This document shows positions 27,421 through 36,620 of a DNA stretch of 64,000 nucleotides, piece by piece (within the stretch, counting starts at the first letter, position 1; each line of letters starts with the position of its first letter). Below the pieces are notes generated by a model that saw nothing but the letters and a program-made list of their open reading frames with translations, ran no database searches and was not told the DNA's origin. The translations under genes were made by a program, and so were the position numbers. Source of the stretch: Sphaerochaeta sp. Phil3 (GTDB lineage: Bacteria; Spirochaetota; Spirochaetia; Sphaerochaetales; Sphaerochaetaceae); NCBI GenBank assembly GCA_001940825.1, contig MSGT01000012.1:53291-117290 (forward strand). Direction: 5' to 3'.

Positions 27421-30099
27421 ATGACTGCAACTGAAGTTAGAGACTTGATTAGCAATGATTTATGGCAGAACACCAATATAGCCTCTGTGGGTGTGGATGA
27501 TTTCAAGAAGCTTGACGAAGCCGCTGCGAAGCTTACAGAGGCGGAGGACAAGCAGGAGTTCAAAAACGCATGCGAAGCCCTGTTGGAGGAGAACCACAGC
27601 AACTCGATAGCCATAAGATATCTGGCAACCATAACAGGCCGCCATCCAATGGATGACAGGTATATCTTCACGGTACTGGAGCAGTACTACGAAGCTTCAA
27701 GGTGGGACGAGGTCATCTACCTAGGCAACAAGATACTTACGTTCAACGAAAGCTCCTATGCCCTCAAGGTCCTTGCCGACTGCTACGAGACACTCAAGGA
27801 CGAGGAGAAGAAGATAGAGACTTGGGAAAGACTCGTGAAGGTCGACTTCGAAGAGACTGAGGTCCTCTACAAACTTGCCTCTTATTTCGAAGCCAAGGGA
27901 GAGACCCAGACGGCCCTCAACTACTACCGCAGCATAATCCGCAGGCACATAAAGGCACAGGATCTCACGGCTCTCAAGAACGTGTGGACCAAGATCGTCT
28001 CCCTCAAGGGAGAGAGCCCTGAATACCTCATTGGGCTTGCATCCAAGATTGCGGATTCAATGGGAAACGAGAAAGGCGTGTACTTCCTCAACTACATATA
28101 CGAGAAGGGAAACTTCGACACCAACACCAAAATCGACATACTGAAGGCCATAATCAAGTACGCACCGCATGACCTTGCGTCAAGGGACCAGCTCATTGAG
28201 CTGTGGAAGGACAAATACAAGGACAATCCAAGGCTTGAGTACTGCCTCAACAATACCGGAATCCTAAACGACTACCTCAACATCAACGTTGCAATTGAGA
28301 AGTTCGAAAAGGAGATCGAGTTCGTGGAGGGTGCGTTCGTGTACCACGAGACCTGGAAGCTTGGAAGGATAATGAAGATTCTCAAGGACGAGATGCAGAT
28401 AATGTTCGCAGGCAAGGGCACACACACGATGAGCTGCTCCATGGCGTTCAAGAGCCTGAGGGTCCTTCCAAAGAGCCATATCTGGGTTCTCAAGGCTGCA
28501 GTTCCAAAGGAAAGGCTTGCTGCAAAGTTCAAGCAGGACATCCAGTGGGGGCTAAAGGTCCTTCTCTCCTCTTTTGGCAATCAGGCTTCGTTTAAGCAGA
28601 TGAAGGCTGAACTCTGCCCTTCAGTCCTCTCTGAGAAGGAGTATTCCACATGGGCTGCAGCGGCAAAGAAGGAGCTTACTACGAACCCATACTTTGGCAT
28701 AAGCGAAAGCTCTAACGACATCTACGTTCTTAGGACAAGCCCAATAACGTATGAGGAGAAGACCCTAAGTCTCTTCAAGAACGCAAAGGACATCTACGAG
28801 AAGATAAAGATAATGAAGGATTTCATCGCCCACAAAGGACAGACCGACAGCGATGAGTTCTCCAACATGGTCGCATTCTTCGAAGGAAAGGCCCAGGCCT
28901 CCGGCAACGAAGGCATCATAGCATACCTTGTCCTCAATGAGCTCAAAGGCCGCAACGGAATGAGCTTCGTAAACGTCAACGGCACGTTTGCAGACTACTA
29001 TGCACGCATTTCCAACGTTGGCTCGTTCTTCACATCAATACAGGACGCAGAGCTCAAGAGGGCCTTCATAGACGGCATCATGGACAGCGAAGAGAACTGG
29101 CAGGACATCCTCATCTCTCTCTATCCATTGTACATGACGACCTACATGGCAGACTGCATCCGCAAAGGTCCTCGCAAGAACGCATTGACAAAAGTCCTTG
29201 CACAGGCCGCCCTCAACTACAAGGACGACCCCGACTTCTTCCTCTACCTTGACAAGACGTTCTCCGACAAGGACTGGGCAAAGGCCAAATGCTCCTCAGA
29301 GTCCCTCCTTCTCACCAAGCTGTCCCTCCTTGCCGTCGTCAACAGGAAGATAGACAACCAGACCGATGTCTCTGAGAACAAAAAGCGCCAGAAGCTTCTG
29401 GACGCCAACCTCTTCTCAGAGGATAGGCTCGTCTACCGCTATCTTGACCAGGCCGATGCATACCAGGCCCAGAAGCTCTACTCCATGCTCAAAGGCATAC
29501 CTGACATAGAGAACAGCAAGCTTTCAGTGAAGCACTACATCTCCACAAAGTTCCCTGAGGACTGGGAGGCCATAACCGGCGACAATCCAAACAAAGCCAT
29601 AGATAAGAAGAAGATAATTCCAAAGGGACTTCTATGCACTCAGGCTTTGCTTGATGCAAAGACAGCCGAACTCGACCACATCATGAACGTTGAGATTCCT
29701 GAGAACTCCAAGGAAATTGGAACTGCAAGGGAACTTGGAGACCTTCGTGAGAACGCAGAATACCAGTACGGCAAGGACAAACAGAAGAACCTCAACTTCC
29801 TTATGAACAAACTCACTGACGAAATCTCCGTAGCCCAGGTCGTCAAGCCTGAGGACGTTGACCTCCAGTACGTAAGCTTTGGAACAAAGGCCACATTCCA
29901 TGACAACGCCACAGGCGAGGAAGTGACCTACACCATCATGGGACCATGGGAGTCCGATCCAACCAAGAACATCCTCAACTTCAAGGCCCCACTTGGCCAG
30001 AAGCTCTACAACCTTGAGAAGGGAGAGGAAACCAAGTTCACCATAAACGGCGTTGACTACGACTACACCGTCAAGGACATCCAGTTGGCGGATTTCTAA
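27421..30099 (+). CDS. greA: Transcription elongation factor GreA with giant N-terminal extension
   Basis: An 892-residue protein. The last 155 residues are GreA-like: a coiled coil with the acidic tip GTARELGDLRENAEY (Asp777 and Glu780 expected to act at the polymerase active site), then the FKBP-like domain ending near KDIQLADF. GreA rescues backtracked RNA polymerase. The first 730 residues are mostly helical repeat-like, with a compact segment at about 301-350 (FVEGAFVYHETWKLGRI...AFKSLRVLP) that resembles a Tudor/KOW-like polymerase-binding module. That resemblance is my reading. Long GreA proteins of this kind are known from spirochaetes. The ATG at 27421 has AAGGAG 6 bases upstream; an in-frame extension to 27295 lacks a ribosome site. 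Confidence 0.88.
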   Translation: MTATEVRDLISNDLWQNTNIASVGVDDFKKLDEAAAKLTEAEDKQEFKNACEALLEENHSNSIAIRYLATITGRHPMDDRYIFTVLEQYYEASRWDEVIYLGNKILTFNESSYALKVLADCYETLKDEEKKIETWERLVKVDFEETEVLYKLASYFEAKGETQTALNYYRSIIRRHIKAQDLTALKNVWTKIVSLKGESPEYLIGLASKIADSMGNEKGVYFLNYIYEKGNFDTNTKIDILKAIIKYAPHDLASRDQLIELWKDKYKDNPRLEYCLNNTGILNDYLNINVAIEKFEKEIEFVEGAFVYHETWKLGRIMKILKDEMQIMFAGKGTHTMSCSMAFKSLRVLPKSHIWVLKAAVPKERLAAKFKQDIQWGLKVLLSSFGNQASFKQMKAELCPSVLSEKEYSTWAAAAKKELTTNPYFGISESSNDIYVLRTSPITYEEKTLSLFKNAKDIYEKIKIMKDFIAHKGQTDSDEFSNMVAFFEGKAQASGNEGIIAYLVLNELKGRNGMSFVNVNGTFADYYARISNVGSFFTSIQDAELKRAFIDGIMDSEENWQDILISLYPLYMTTYMADCIRKGPRKNALTKVLAQAALNYKDDPDFFLYLDKTFSDKDWAKAKCSSESLLLTKLSLLAVVNRKIDNQTDVSENKKRQKLLDANLFSEDRLVYRYLDQADAYQAQKLYSMLKGIPDIENSKLSVKHYISTKFPEDWEAITGDNPNKAIDKKKIIPKGLLCTQALLDAKTAELDHIMNVEIPENSKEIGTARELGDLRENAEYQYGKDKQKNLNFLMNKLTDEISVAQVVKPEDVDLQYVSFGTKATFHDNATGEEVTYTIMGPWESDPTKNILNFKAPLGQKLYNLEKGEETKFTINGVDYDYTVKDIQLADF

Positions 30100-30122
30100 T
30101 CCCCTACCCTATTCCAAACGAC

Positions 30123-30175
30123 AAAGGGCTGCACCACAAGGTCTTATCGACCATGGTTGCAGCCCTTTGTTTTGT
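30123..30175 (+). terminator. Terminator after greA
   Basis: An 11-bp perfect stem, AAAGGGCTGCA (30123-30133) with TGCAGCCCTTT (30158-30168), closes a 24-base loop and is followed by GTTTTGT. The stretch 30176-30335 up to the MATE stop holds nothing I can name. Confidence 0.7.
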
Positions 30176-30335
30176 GCTCAAACATGACATGAAAACGTCA
30201 AAAAACCGTTTTTCTAGGCAAAACCATGCACACAAACAGCGGAAAGAAGGCCTTTTATGTCACTGTGTAGTTATTAGAAAAGCCTTTTCAATGATAAGGA
30301 GACTTTCCTCTGGTTTGGATAATCCTGCAGACGTC

Positions 30336-31709
30336 CTATATAGCTTCAAGCTTTCTGTAGTTGACGGCAAAGCATATGATTTCTGCGACCGATGTGATGA
30401 GCCATGAGAAAATGTACAGCAGGTACAGAGAAGGTATCGTGTGGAAATGTGCGAACACGGTATAGATCCATACAACACGGAACACGCAGGATCCCATGAT
30501 GACGATGACAGTTGGCGCAAAGCTCTTTCCAATACCGCGACAAGCTGCAATCGTACAATCCATGAAGGCACTGAAGGCATAGGAGAAGCACATGATTCCA
30601 GTGCGTTGAAGCCCTGCTTCGATGACGGCTTCGTCATTGGCGAACAGAGACAGGAACTCTCTGCCAAAAAGGAACAAAGCACCTCCGAGCACTGCACCCG
30701 CTAGGAATGAATATACTATACCTATGAAGTAGCTTTTCAGTACACGGTCATGTTTTGCTGCTCCTAGGTTCTGTCCCATAAAGGTTGAACAGGCGGTGTA
30801 GAATGCAGCCATGACATTGTAGATGATGGCATCGGCATTGGCGGCAGCCGAGTTTCCCTCCACCATGACTGAATCAAATGTGTTGACAGCACCTTGTATG
30901 AAGAGGTTTGCAATGGCAAAAATGGAATGTTGGAATCCAGCAGGAATCCCCAATCCAAGAATGCGTTTTTGTTCGGATTTGTCTATTCCTTTTTTCAAGT
31001 CTTGAAGGCGAAAAGAGCAGTCGTCCTGTTGTTTTCCCATATGCACTAGGATAAGCACTGCCGACACATATTGCGTTATGATACTGGCAAGTGCGACACC
31101 GTCTTCCGCCATATTGCATATAATGACGAAAAACAGATTGAATACCACATTGAGGATTCCTGCGACCATGAGGTATGCAAGTGGCCGCTTCGTATCTCCT
31201 TTTGCACTGAGCACGCCATTGCCAAAATTGAAAACCCCTAGAGCCGGCATACCCAATGCATAGATGCGGAAATAGAGTTCAGCTCCATCTATAAGGTCTT
31301 CCTTTGTGCCAAGCATCTCAAGTATGAAACGTGCTGAAGCGAGGCAAAGCACCATGATGATGCAACCCATCGAAAGGCAGATTACAAATGATGTTCGTAT
31401 GGAAGCGCGTGTGCGTGGCTTATCTTGAGCCCCAAGATGCTGCGCAACTCGGACATTGACCGCACTTCCCATACCTATCAGGAATCCTGTAAACAAGGAC
31501 ACCAGAATTGTAGTCGAGCCTACAGATCCAAGGGCCTCTGCACTTGAGAATTTGCCTACGACAGCCACATCAGCCATATTGAAAAGCACCTGCAAAAGCT
31601 GTGACAGCATAAGCGGAACGCTGAAAAGGAACATATTCTTCCACAGAGAACCGTCAACCATTTGAATCTCTCTGTGTGTGTTTCTGATACTCAAAGATTG
31701 ATTTGCCAT
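30336..31709 (-). CDS. MATE-family multidrug/toxin exporter
   Basis: A 457-residue, 12-helix antiporter of the MATE family (MatE domain twice), exporting cationic compounds against Na+ or H+. Typical segments are SVPLMLSQLLQVLFNMADVAVVGKF, LGSVGSTTILVSLFTGFLIGMGSAVNVRVAQHLGAQD in the first half, and GIPAGFQHSIFAIANLFIQ with AFYTACSTFMGQNLGAAKHDR in the second. This is the NorM/DinF-like branch common in Firmicutes and spirochaetes. AGAGG lies 8 bases before the ATG. It stands alone, next to a decayed Rpn fragment. Confidence 0.9.
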   Translation of the reverse strand: MANQSLSIRNTHREIQMVDGSLWKNMFLFSVPLMLSQLLQVLFNMADVAVVGKFSSAEALGSVGSTTILVSLFTGFLIGMGSAVNVRVAQHLGAQDKPRTRASIRTSFVICLSMGCIIMVLCLASARFILEMLGTKEDLIDGAELYFRIYALGMPALGVFNFGNGVLSAKGDTKRPLAYLMVAGILNVVFNLFFVIICNMAEDGVALASIITQYVSAVLILVHMGKQQDDCSFRLQDLKKGIDKSEQKRILGLGIPAGFQHSIFAIANLFIQGAVNTFDSVMVEGNSAAANADAIIYNVMAAFYTACSTFMGQNLGAAKHDRVLKSYFIGIVYSFLAGAVLGGALFLFGREFLSLFANDEAVIEAGLQRTGIMCFSYAFSAFMDCTIAACRGIGKSFAPTVIVIMGSCVFRVVWIYTVFAHFHTIPSLYLLYIFSWLITSVAEIICFAVNYRKLEAI

Positions 31710-31826
31710 GTTCTTCGCCTCTGTGAATTGGAAACCACAGTCCCCTCTTTTTTACGTGTGCCAAGGATATCCAAACGCATGGTTTTTATCAATGTCTTTT
31801 CTCAACTGGTCGTAAGGCAGGGCTAT

Positions 31827-32018
31827 ATGAAGTACGAACTGAACCTCATTGAAAAATACAAGGACGGCAAAGCCGAGGGAATAAACGAGGGTGTCTCCAT
31901 TGGCGAAGCCAACGCCACAAACCGCATGGTCAAAAACCTAAAGGAACAAGGAGTCTCCGCTGAAGTCATAGCAAAGGCTGCGAACCTAAGCGTTGAGGAA
32001 GTCAACAGAATCCATTAG
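31827..32018 (+). pseudogene. 3' remnant of an Rpn-family nuclease gene
   Basis: The 63 readable codons end in a tail that matches the complete Rpn protein at 6811-7653 almost residue for residue: GEANATNRM, then LKEQG, then IAKAANLSVEEVN. The nuclease core (Asp, Glu-x-Gln) is absent. Similarity continues just upstream in DNA (an AACTGG corresponding to the DDW position) but in a broken frame with a stop. An AGGG precedes the ATG, so a short peptide could still be made. Confidence 0.75.
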
Positions 32019-32044
32019 TGTCAAGCTCTTTGTATTTGATGGCA

Positions 32045-32467
32045 TCAGCCTAAAGCCTTTGTCCTTTTTTCCAACAGCCTTCTTAGCTTTCGCATTTCAA
32101 ACCATGTGAATGGTCTGCATGGCAGGGAGTTCACTTCATCCAACGAAATCCACTCCAAACGGGTGAACTCGGAGGGGGAAATGGAGGGTTCAGAGACATC
32201 GGTCTTGAAGAAGAAGGTCGTCCAATGGAAGAACGGTGGTAGGCATAATGTCCAAGCTCCCAAGTAGGAACGCTGCATTGGGCTCAGGTCGCAGCCGGTT
32301 TCCTCACAGAATTCGCGCATGGCGGTTTCAAGATAGGTTTCGCCCTTCTCCCTCCCGCCGCCTGGGACGGACCATTTGCCAATGAAAGGCTTCTTTGAGC
32401 GTATTCCAATGAGTATTCGGCCATCCCTGACAAGTCCTATTCCTGCGCCTTTGTATGGGAACCGCAT
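32045..32467 (-). CDS. Nudix hydrolase
   Basis: A 140-residue Nudix protein. The Nudix box fits the Gx5Ex7REUxEExGU pattern with Gly37, Glu43, Arg51, Glu52, Glu55, Glu56 and Gly58. The following strand GAWTLCLPPFFHWTTFFF and LEWISLDEV are usual for MutT/ADP-ribose-type hydrolases. The substrate (oxidised nucleotide, ADP-ribose or other) cannot be told. GGAGGAAGG precedes the ATG, and it lies 17 bases after tgt, probably on the same long transcript. Confidence 0.88.
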   Translation of the reverse strand: MRFPYKGAGIGLVRDGRILIGIRSKKPFIGKWSVPGGGREKGETYLETAMREFCEETGCDLSPMQRSYLGAWTLCLPPFFHWTTFFFKTDVSEPSISPSEFTRLEWISLDEVNSLPCRPFTWFEMRKLRRLLEKRTKALG

Positions 32468-32484
32468 GGCAAACCTTCCTCCAA

Positions 32485-33642
32485 TCAGCCTAGGCAGCGG
32501 CCGTCATTTGCGTAGAATCTCTTGAGGTAGTCCTGTTTGAATGATTGGAAGCGGTCCTCTTCAATGGCTCTACGGACCTTGACTATGAGGTGGTAGAGGT
32601 ATGTGAGGTTGTGCTCGGTTGCAAGCATGCCTCCAAGCATCTCGTTGCACTTGAACATGTGGCGCATGTAGGCCCTTGAGTAGTGGGTGCACGCTTCGCA
32701 GGTGCAGCCTTCCTGGATTGGTCTGTGGTCGAACTCGTTGAACGAACGTGAAAGGGTCAGCATTCCATCGTCCGTGAATACCGATCCGTTGCGTGCCGTG
32801 CGGGTTGCCAATACACAATCGAATAGGTCAATTCCGTTCTCAACGGCTTCCAGTATGTAGTCAGGTGTTCCTATCCCCATGACATAGCGTGGCTTTGCAT
32901 CGGTTACAGCGTCTGCGGTGATTGCAAGGTAGTGGCAGAAATCCTCCTTGGATTCTCCAACCGAGAGGCCTCCTATTGCTATTCCTGGGAAGTCCATGGA
33001 CCCTATGACCTGTGCGCTCTTGCGTCTTAGGTCTTCGTAGAAACCTCCCTGCACTATTCCAAACAGGTTCCCTCTGAATGCACGGCCTGTCGTATCCAAA
33101 AGCGAATCCCTGTGGATTATGGCGCGCTCCGCCCAAAGATGGGTGATGTCCATGGCATGGAGCGTTTCCTTCCAGGAGATTCCAGGTGCGGAGCATACAT
33201 CAAGCATCATGGCTATGTCTGAACCTATGGTCTGCTGTATGTCCACTACCTTTTCAGGTGTGAATACATGCCTTGACCCGTCTATGTGGCTTTGGAACTT
33301 GACTCCCATTTCATGTATCTTGCGCAGCGAGCTGAGGGAGAACACCTGGAATCCTCCGCTGTCCGTAAGGATGTTTCCATGCCAGTTGCTGAAACCGTGA
33401 AGCCCATCGAACGATGCAAGTACGTCTACACCGGGTCTTAGGTATAGGTGGTATGTGTTTCCAAGTATGAGGTTGTAGCCTATCTGAGCCACTCTGTCAT
33501 GATATATCCCCTTTACGGTGCCGTTCGTTCCAACCGGCATGAACATGGGGGTCTGGACCACTCCGTGGCCAAGCTTTATCTCTCCGGTTCGTGCCTTGCA
33601 ATGGCAGTCCTTGTGATGCAGCGTGTATATCCTATCGGCCAT
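32485..33642 (-). CDS. tgt: Queuine/preQ1 tRNA-guanine transglycosylase
   Basis: A 385-residue Tgt, exchanging G34 of Asp, Asn, His and Tyr tRNAs for preQ1. The substrate-binding LTDSGGFQVFS (Asp near 95), the GLSVGES loop, the nucleophile region GIDLFDCVLATR, and the zinc site CTCEAC with a later Cys and His (TEHN) are all present. I start at the ATG at 33642 with GAGGTGA 7 bases upstream rather than the longer frame to 33663. It is near the end of the rimP-led run. The GTA-anticodon tRNA-Tyr in this window is a predicted substrate. Confidence 0.95.
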   Translation of the reverse strand: MADRIYTLHHKDCHCKARTGEIKLGHGVVQTPMFMPVGTNGTVKGIYHDRVAQIGYNLILGNTYHLYLRPGVDVLASFDGLHGFSNWHGNILTDSGGFQVFSLSSLRKIHEMGVKFQSHIDGSRHVFTPEKVVDIQQTIGSDIAMMLDVCSAPGISWKETLHAMDITHLWAERAIIHRDSLLDTTGRAFRGNLFGIVQGGFYEDLRRKSAQVIGSMDFPGIAIGGLSVGESKEDFCHYLAITADAVTDAKPRYVMGIGTPDYILEAVENGIDLFDCVLATRTARNGSVFTDDGMLTLSRSFNEFDHRPIQEGCTCEACTHYSRAYMRHMFKCNEMLGGMLATEHNLTYLYHLIVKVRRAIEEDRFQSFKQDYLKRFYANDGRCLG

Positions 33643-33673
33643 AGATTCACCTCGTAAACTCACTTGTAAGTAT

Positions 33674-34822
33674 TCATTTCATTATTATGGACATGATTCC
33701 TGAAAGTCCAAGAATCACAGCAAATGGTATCAGAATACCAAGCCATGGGGCAATAACCCCTTGGTCTGCAAGCATGACGGTCATCATTTGGATTACATAG
33801 TAGACTACGGCTATGCATATAGAGCAGATCAAGGAGAAGAAAAGGACGTTCTTCTTGAACCTGTAGTTCATGCTGCATGCAATGACCATCATGATAAGGG
33901 GCGTAAGGCAGCTGAAGATTCGTTTGTAGTACTCCGTTCCAAGCCTTGCATATTCGTCTGGGTTGAGTCCTTTCATACGAAGAAGATATGCATGGGCCAG
34001 ATCCAGCGACATCTTAGAAATCTCAGACGACAGGTTTCTGAAAAGCTGTGGTTCAAGCTTCATGCGCTCTACATCCAGCATACCCAAATACGATACGTCA
34101 ACCGTTTCGCCATCATGGGTCTGCTTGGTTGTGTAGACATAGCAGTCGTTGAAAGTCCAAAAACCTTCAGCTTCGTTGTATACAGCCTTGTATGCATCTA
34201 TCCTTCTAAGGCCTGTACCTGAATTTGCATTCGAATCTGCGTTCGAACTTGAGTCTGGGATACTGTCCTTTTCTCCCGACTTCCCACTCAGTTCGATATA
34301 CGACACATTGTACAGCGTTGAGGTTTCGTCCTCGTAGCGTGAGGCATAGACCATATAGCCGTCCTGCATGTCGCTTAGTGCAATGTCGGTGTTGTCAAGG
34401 GAGCTGTCGCTTGTTGCAAACTGCGTCCTTGAATCCTTGAGGTTGGAGCTCTTTATCGCAATGGTTTCGTTGAATCCAAAGTAGAACAGCGCAAGCATCA
34501 CTGCAAGTATCAGAAGAGGCGTCACGACACGTCTTGAGCTTACGCCTGAGTTTAGTATGCATATCATTTCATTGCTTGCATTTAGCATTGAAAGGAAATA
34601 AGTCGCCGAAAACAGGAACGATGGACCCAACGCAATGAGGAACGCTTCAGGATAGTATAGCATGGAAAGCATGAACGCCTTTCCAAAACCCAATGAATGG
34701 CCAATGTATGAGTCAAGGTTGGAGAAAAGGTCCACTCCAACAAGCATAAGGGCTGCAAGCAACGCCGTGGCAAACCCCACCTTCAGGACCGATATCAGTG
34801 TATACTTCGTAAGGACTTTCAT
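33674..34822 (-). CDS. LptF/LptG-family permease (second of a pair)
   Basis: A 382-residue protein of the YjgP/YjgQ family. Three helices lie at the N-terminus, a periplasmic beta-jellyroll domain at about 120-270, and three helices at the C-terminus. In LPS-containing bacteria LptF and LptG form the inner-membrane channel of the Lpt exporter with LptB. The TYFLSMLNASNEMICILNSGVSSRRVV loop is the coupling-helix region. Spirochaetes of the Treponema type lack classical LPS, so the cargo may be another lipid or glycolipid. I prefer ATG 34822 to GTG 34831 because the AAGG site then sits about 9 bases away. LptF versus LptG cannot be decided. Confidence 0.82.
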   Translation of the reverse strand: MKVLTKYTLISVLKVGFATALLAALMLVGVDLFSNLDSYIGHSLGFGKAFMLSMLYYPEAFLIALGPSFLFSATYFLSMLNASNEMICILNSGVSSRRVVTPLLILAVMLALFYFGFNETIAIKSSNLKDSRTQFATSDSSLDNTDIALSDMQDGYMVYASRYEDETSTLYNVSYIELSGKSGEKDSIPDSSSNADSNANSGTGLRRIDAYKAVYNEAEGFWTFNDCYVYTTKQTHDGETVDVSYLGMLDVERMKLEPQLFRNLSSEISKMSLDLAHAYLLRMKGLNPDEYARLGTEYYKRIFSCLTPLIMMVIACSMNYRFKKNVLFFSLICSICIAVVYYVIQMMTVMLADQGVIAPWLGILIPFAVILGLSGIMSIIMK

Positions 34823-34837
34823 CTTCGCCACCCTTCC

Positions 34838-36106
34838 CTATCTCTTACGAAGTTTCAGTAGGAGGACAACCCCTATGAAGAACACAAGTGCATCGGGGAA
34901 CCAAATGAAGATTGCAGGATGCAGGGACGTCATTATGGCTCTTGTATGCATGTAGTACAAAAGGAACCAGTACATGCATGCAATGAGCATGGAAAGCCCA
35001 AAGCCAAGAAGACGCCCGTTCTTGACTCTGAAGAACGATATTGGAAAAGCAATGAACACCAGGAACGTACATGCAAACGAAAGTGCGATCTTTTTCTGAA
35101 GCTCCGTCCTGTAGTACTGGAAATAGAAGCTGAAGCTTCGTCTGTCCTGTCGTTCCACAACATCATTGACCCTTCTGTATAGGGATCCTGCGTCTATGGT
35201 TTTGCCGTCTTCAAGAGAGAACAGCTCTTCAGCCACGGAAGACGTGAGACGTCTTACATCCTCGGCCTTCTGAGCCTTGAGAGAGTCGTTCTCCTCCCTT
35301 CTCTCATTCGTGAGGGTCATGAGCTGTCTTATGGACATTTGGGAAGGGGTTATGTTCACATTGGCACCCGTCTGGGACGAAAGGTTGATGTACATTGTCA
35401 TTGATGATGCCTTTGCAAGGGAATAGGATCCAAGCGAAGTGGAATCCGTTGCAAGTATCTGGGGGTTCTCCATATCTATACGATATATGAACCTATCTAT
35501 GTCAACGACACTGAACGACCCCTTGTCTGCAAACACCACGCGGCTGTTGTTTGGATCGGAGTCGTCGAATATGAGCATGTCGTGGACTTCGTTCTTGTCT
35601 ACAAGTCCGTTCGATATGACCATGTTTCCAAACGTGGTTGAGCTGTAGCTTTCAAGCTCAAGTGTTGGCACCCTCTCCAACACCTGTGCATAGAGATCCC
35701 TGTATCTCTCAGTTGTGTACGGAATCATCCTGTCTGCAATGAACAAAGTTGAAATCGACAGCAACAACGAGATTCCAACGATTGGAACGAATATCCTTCC
35801 TGTGTGTATTCCACACGAGCGCAGAGCCAGCACTTCGTTCTGTGAGGAAAGGTTGCCTATCACCATACTTGCACTCGCAAGCGAGCTGAACGGCATGGTG
35901 TACATCAGAAACTGAGGAATGGAGAGGACGACAAGCATGAGCACATCGCTTATCATGACGTTCTTTAGAAGTATCTTCTGGGCAAGTACGAGTATCTGGT
36001 TTACGAAGAATATGAAGAAGAAGAACACGAAAGCCACAAGGAAGGAAAGGAAATACTCCTTTCCCACATATCCATAGAGCTTGCCGTAGCCTCCTCTTTT
36101 TGACAT
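34838..36106 (-). CDS. LptF/LptG-family permease (first of a pair)
   Basis: A 422-residue protein of the same YjgP/YjgQ family, with three N-terminal helices, a large periplasmic domain (about 130-330) and three C-terminal helices. The coupling region reads GNLSSQNEVLALRSCGIHTGRIF, a close match to the family pattern of small-residue loops with Glu and Arg. It would pair with the next gene to make the membrane part of an Lpt-like exporter; no lptB, lptA or lptC is in the window. The insert between residues 240 and 320 is longer than usual and highly charged, possibly a coiled coil. GGGGAG precedes the ATG. Confidence 0.85.
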   Translation of the reverse strand: MSKRGGYGKLYGYVGKEYFLSFLVAFVFFFFIFFVNQILVLAQKILLKNVMISDVLMLVVLSIPQFLMYTMPFSSLASASMVIGNLSSQNEVLALRSCGIHTGRIFVPIVGISLLLSISTLFIADRMIPYTTERYRDLYAQVLERVPTLELESYSSTTFGNMVISNGLVDKNEVHDMLIFDDSDPNNSRVVFADKGSFSVVDIDRFIYRIDMENPQILATDSTSLGSYSLAKASSMTMYINLSSQTGANVNITPSQMSIRQLMTLTNERREENDSLKAQKAEDVRRLTSSVAEELFSLEDGKTIDAGSLYRRVNDVVERQDRRSFSFYFQYYRTELQKKIALSFACTFLVFIAFPISFFRVKNGRLLGFGLSMLIACMYWFLLYYMHTRAIMTSLHPAIFIWFPDALVFFIGVVLLLKLRKR

Positions 36107-36121
36107 CTCCCCGGTTCTCCT

Positions 36122-36583
36122 TTACTTTGAGGAAATCCCCGTAGAGCCAAAGCCACCTTCACCTCTTGTGGTAGCGGACAGTCCTTCGCTTGGCTCAAAC
36201 GAAGCCGTTTCGTGCCTTGCAATCACCAATTGTGCAATCCTGTCTCCATCGTTTATGACGAACGGTACATCGGAATGGTTTATGAGTATGACCCTTATCT
36301 CCCCTCTGTAGTCGCTGTCTATGGTGCCAGGTGCGTTGAGCGTAGTGACCCCAAACTTGGCTGCAAGACCTGACCTTGGGCGTACCTGAGCTTCGTATCC
36401 AACAGGAAGCTCAATCGATACACCGGTTGGAACAGCCAACCACTTGTGCGGCTCTATCACGAGGCTTCCATCAACAAGACAGGCGCAGATGTCTGCGCCT
36501 GCTGCTTGGGAGGAGCTGTAGACTGGAAGTCTCGCCCCTCCCTTCAAAACAACTTTTACATTACAGTCTTTGACAGAATCCAA
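36122..36583 (-). CDS. dut: dUTP diphosphatase
   Basis: A 153-residue trimeric dUTPase, hydrolysing dUTP to dUMP. All five motifs can be read: AGADICA, RPRSGLA, GTIDSDYRGEI, GDRIAQLV and the C-terminal arm RGEGGFGSTG. No ATG or GTG lies near the expected N-terminus. A TTG at 36583 with GAGAGGGAAG 7 bases upstream gives the usual length, so I call a TTG start. The longer open frame back to 36820 runs antiparallel through the pnp tail and is a shadow. It follows pnp by about 40 bases. Confidence 0.88.
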   Translation of the reverse strand: MDSVKDCNVKVVLKGGARLPVYSSSQAAGADICACLVDGSLVIEPHKWLAVPTGVSIELPVGYEAQVRPRSGLAAKFGVTTLNAPGTIDSDYRGEIRVILINHSDVPFVINDGDRIAQLVIARHETASFEPSEGLSATTRGEGGFGSTGISSK

Positions 36584-36620
36584 AATAGGCTTCCCTCTCT
36601 TCAGCTTGAAAGCTGCTGTG

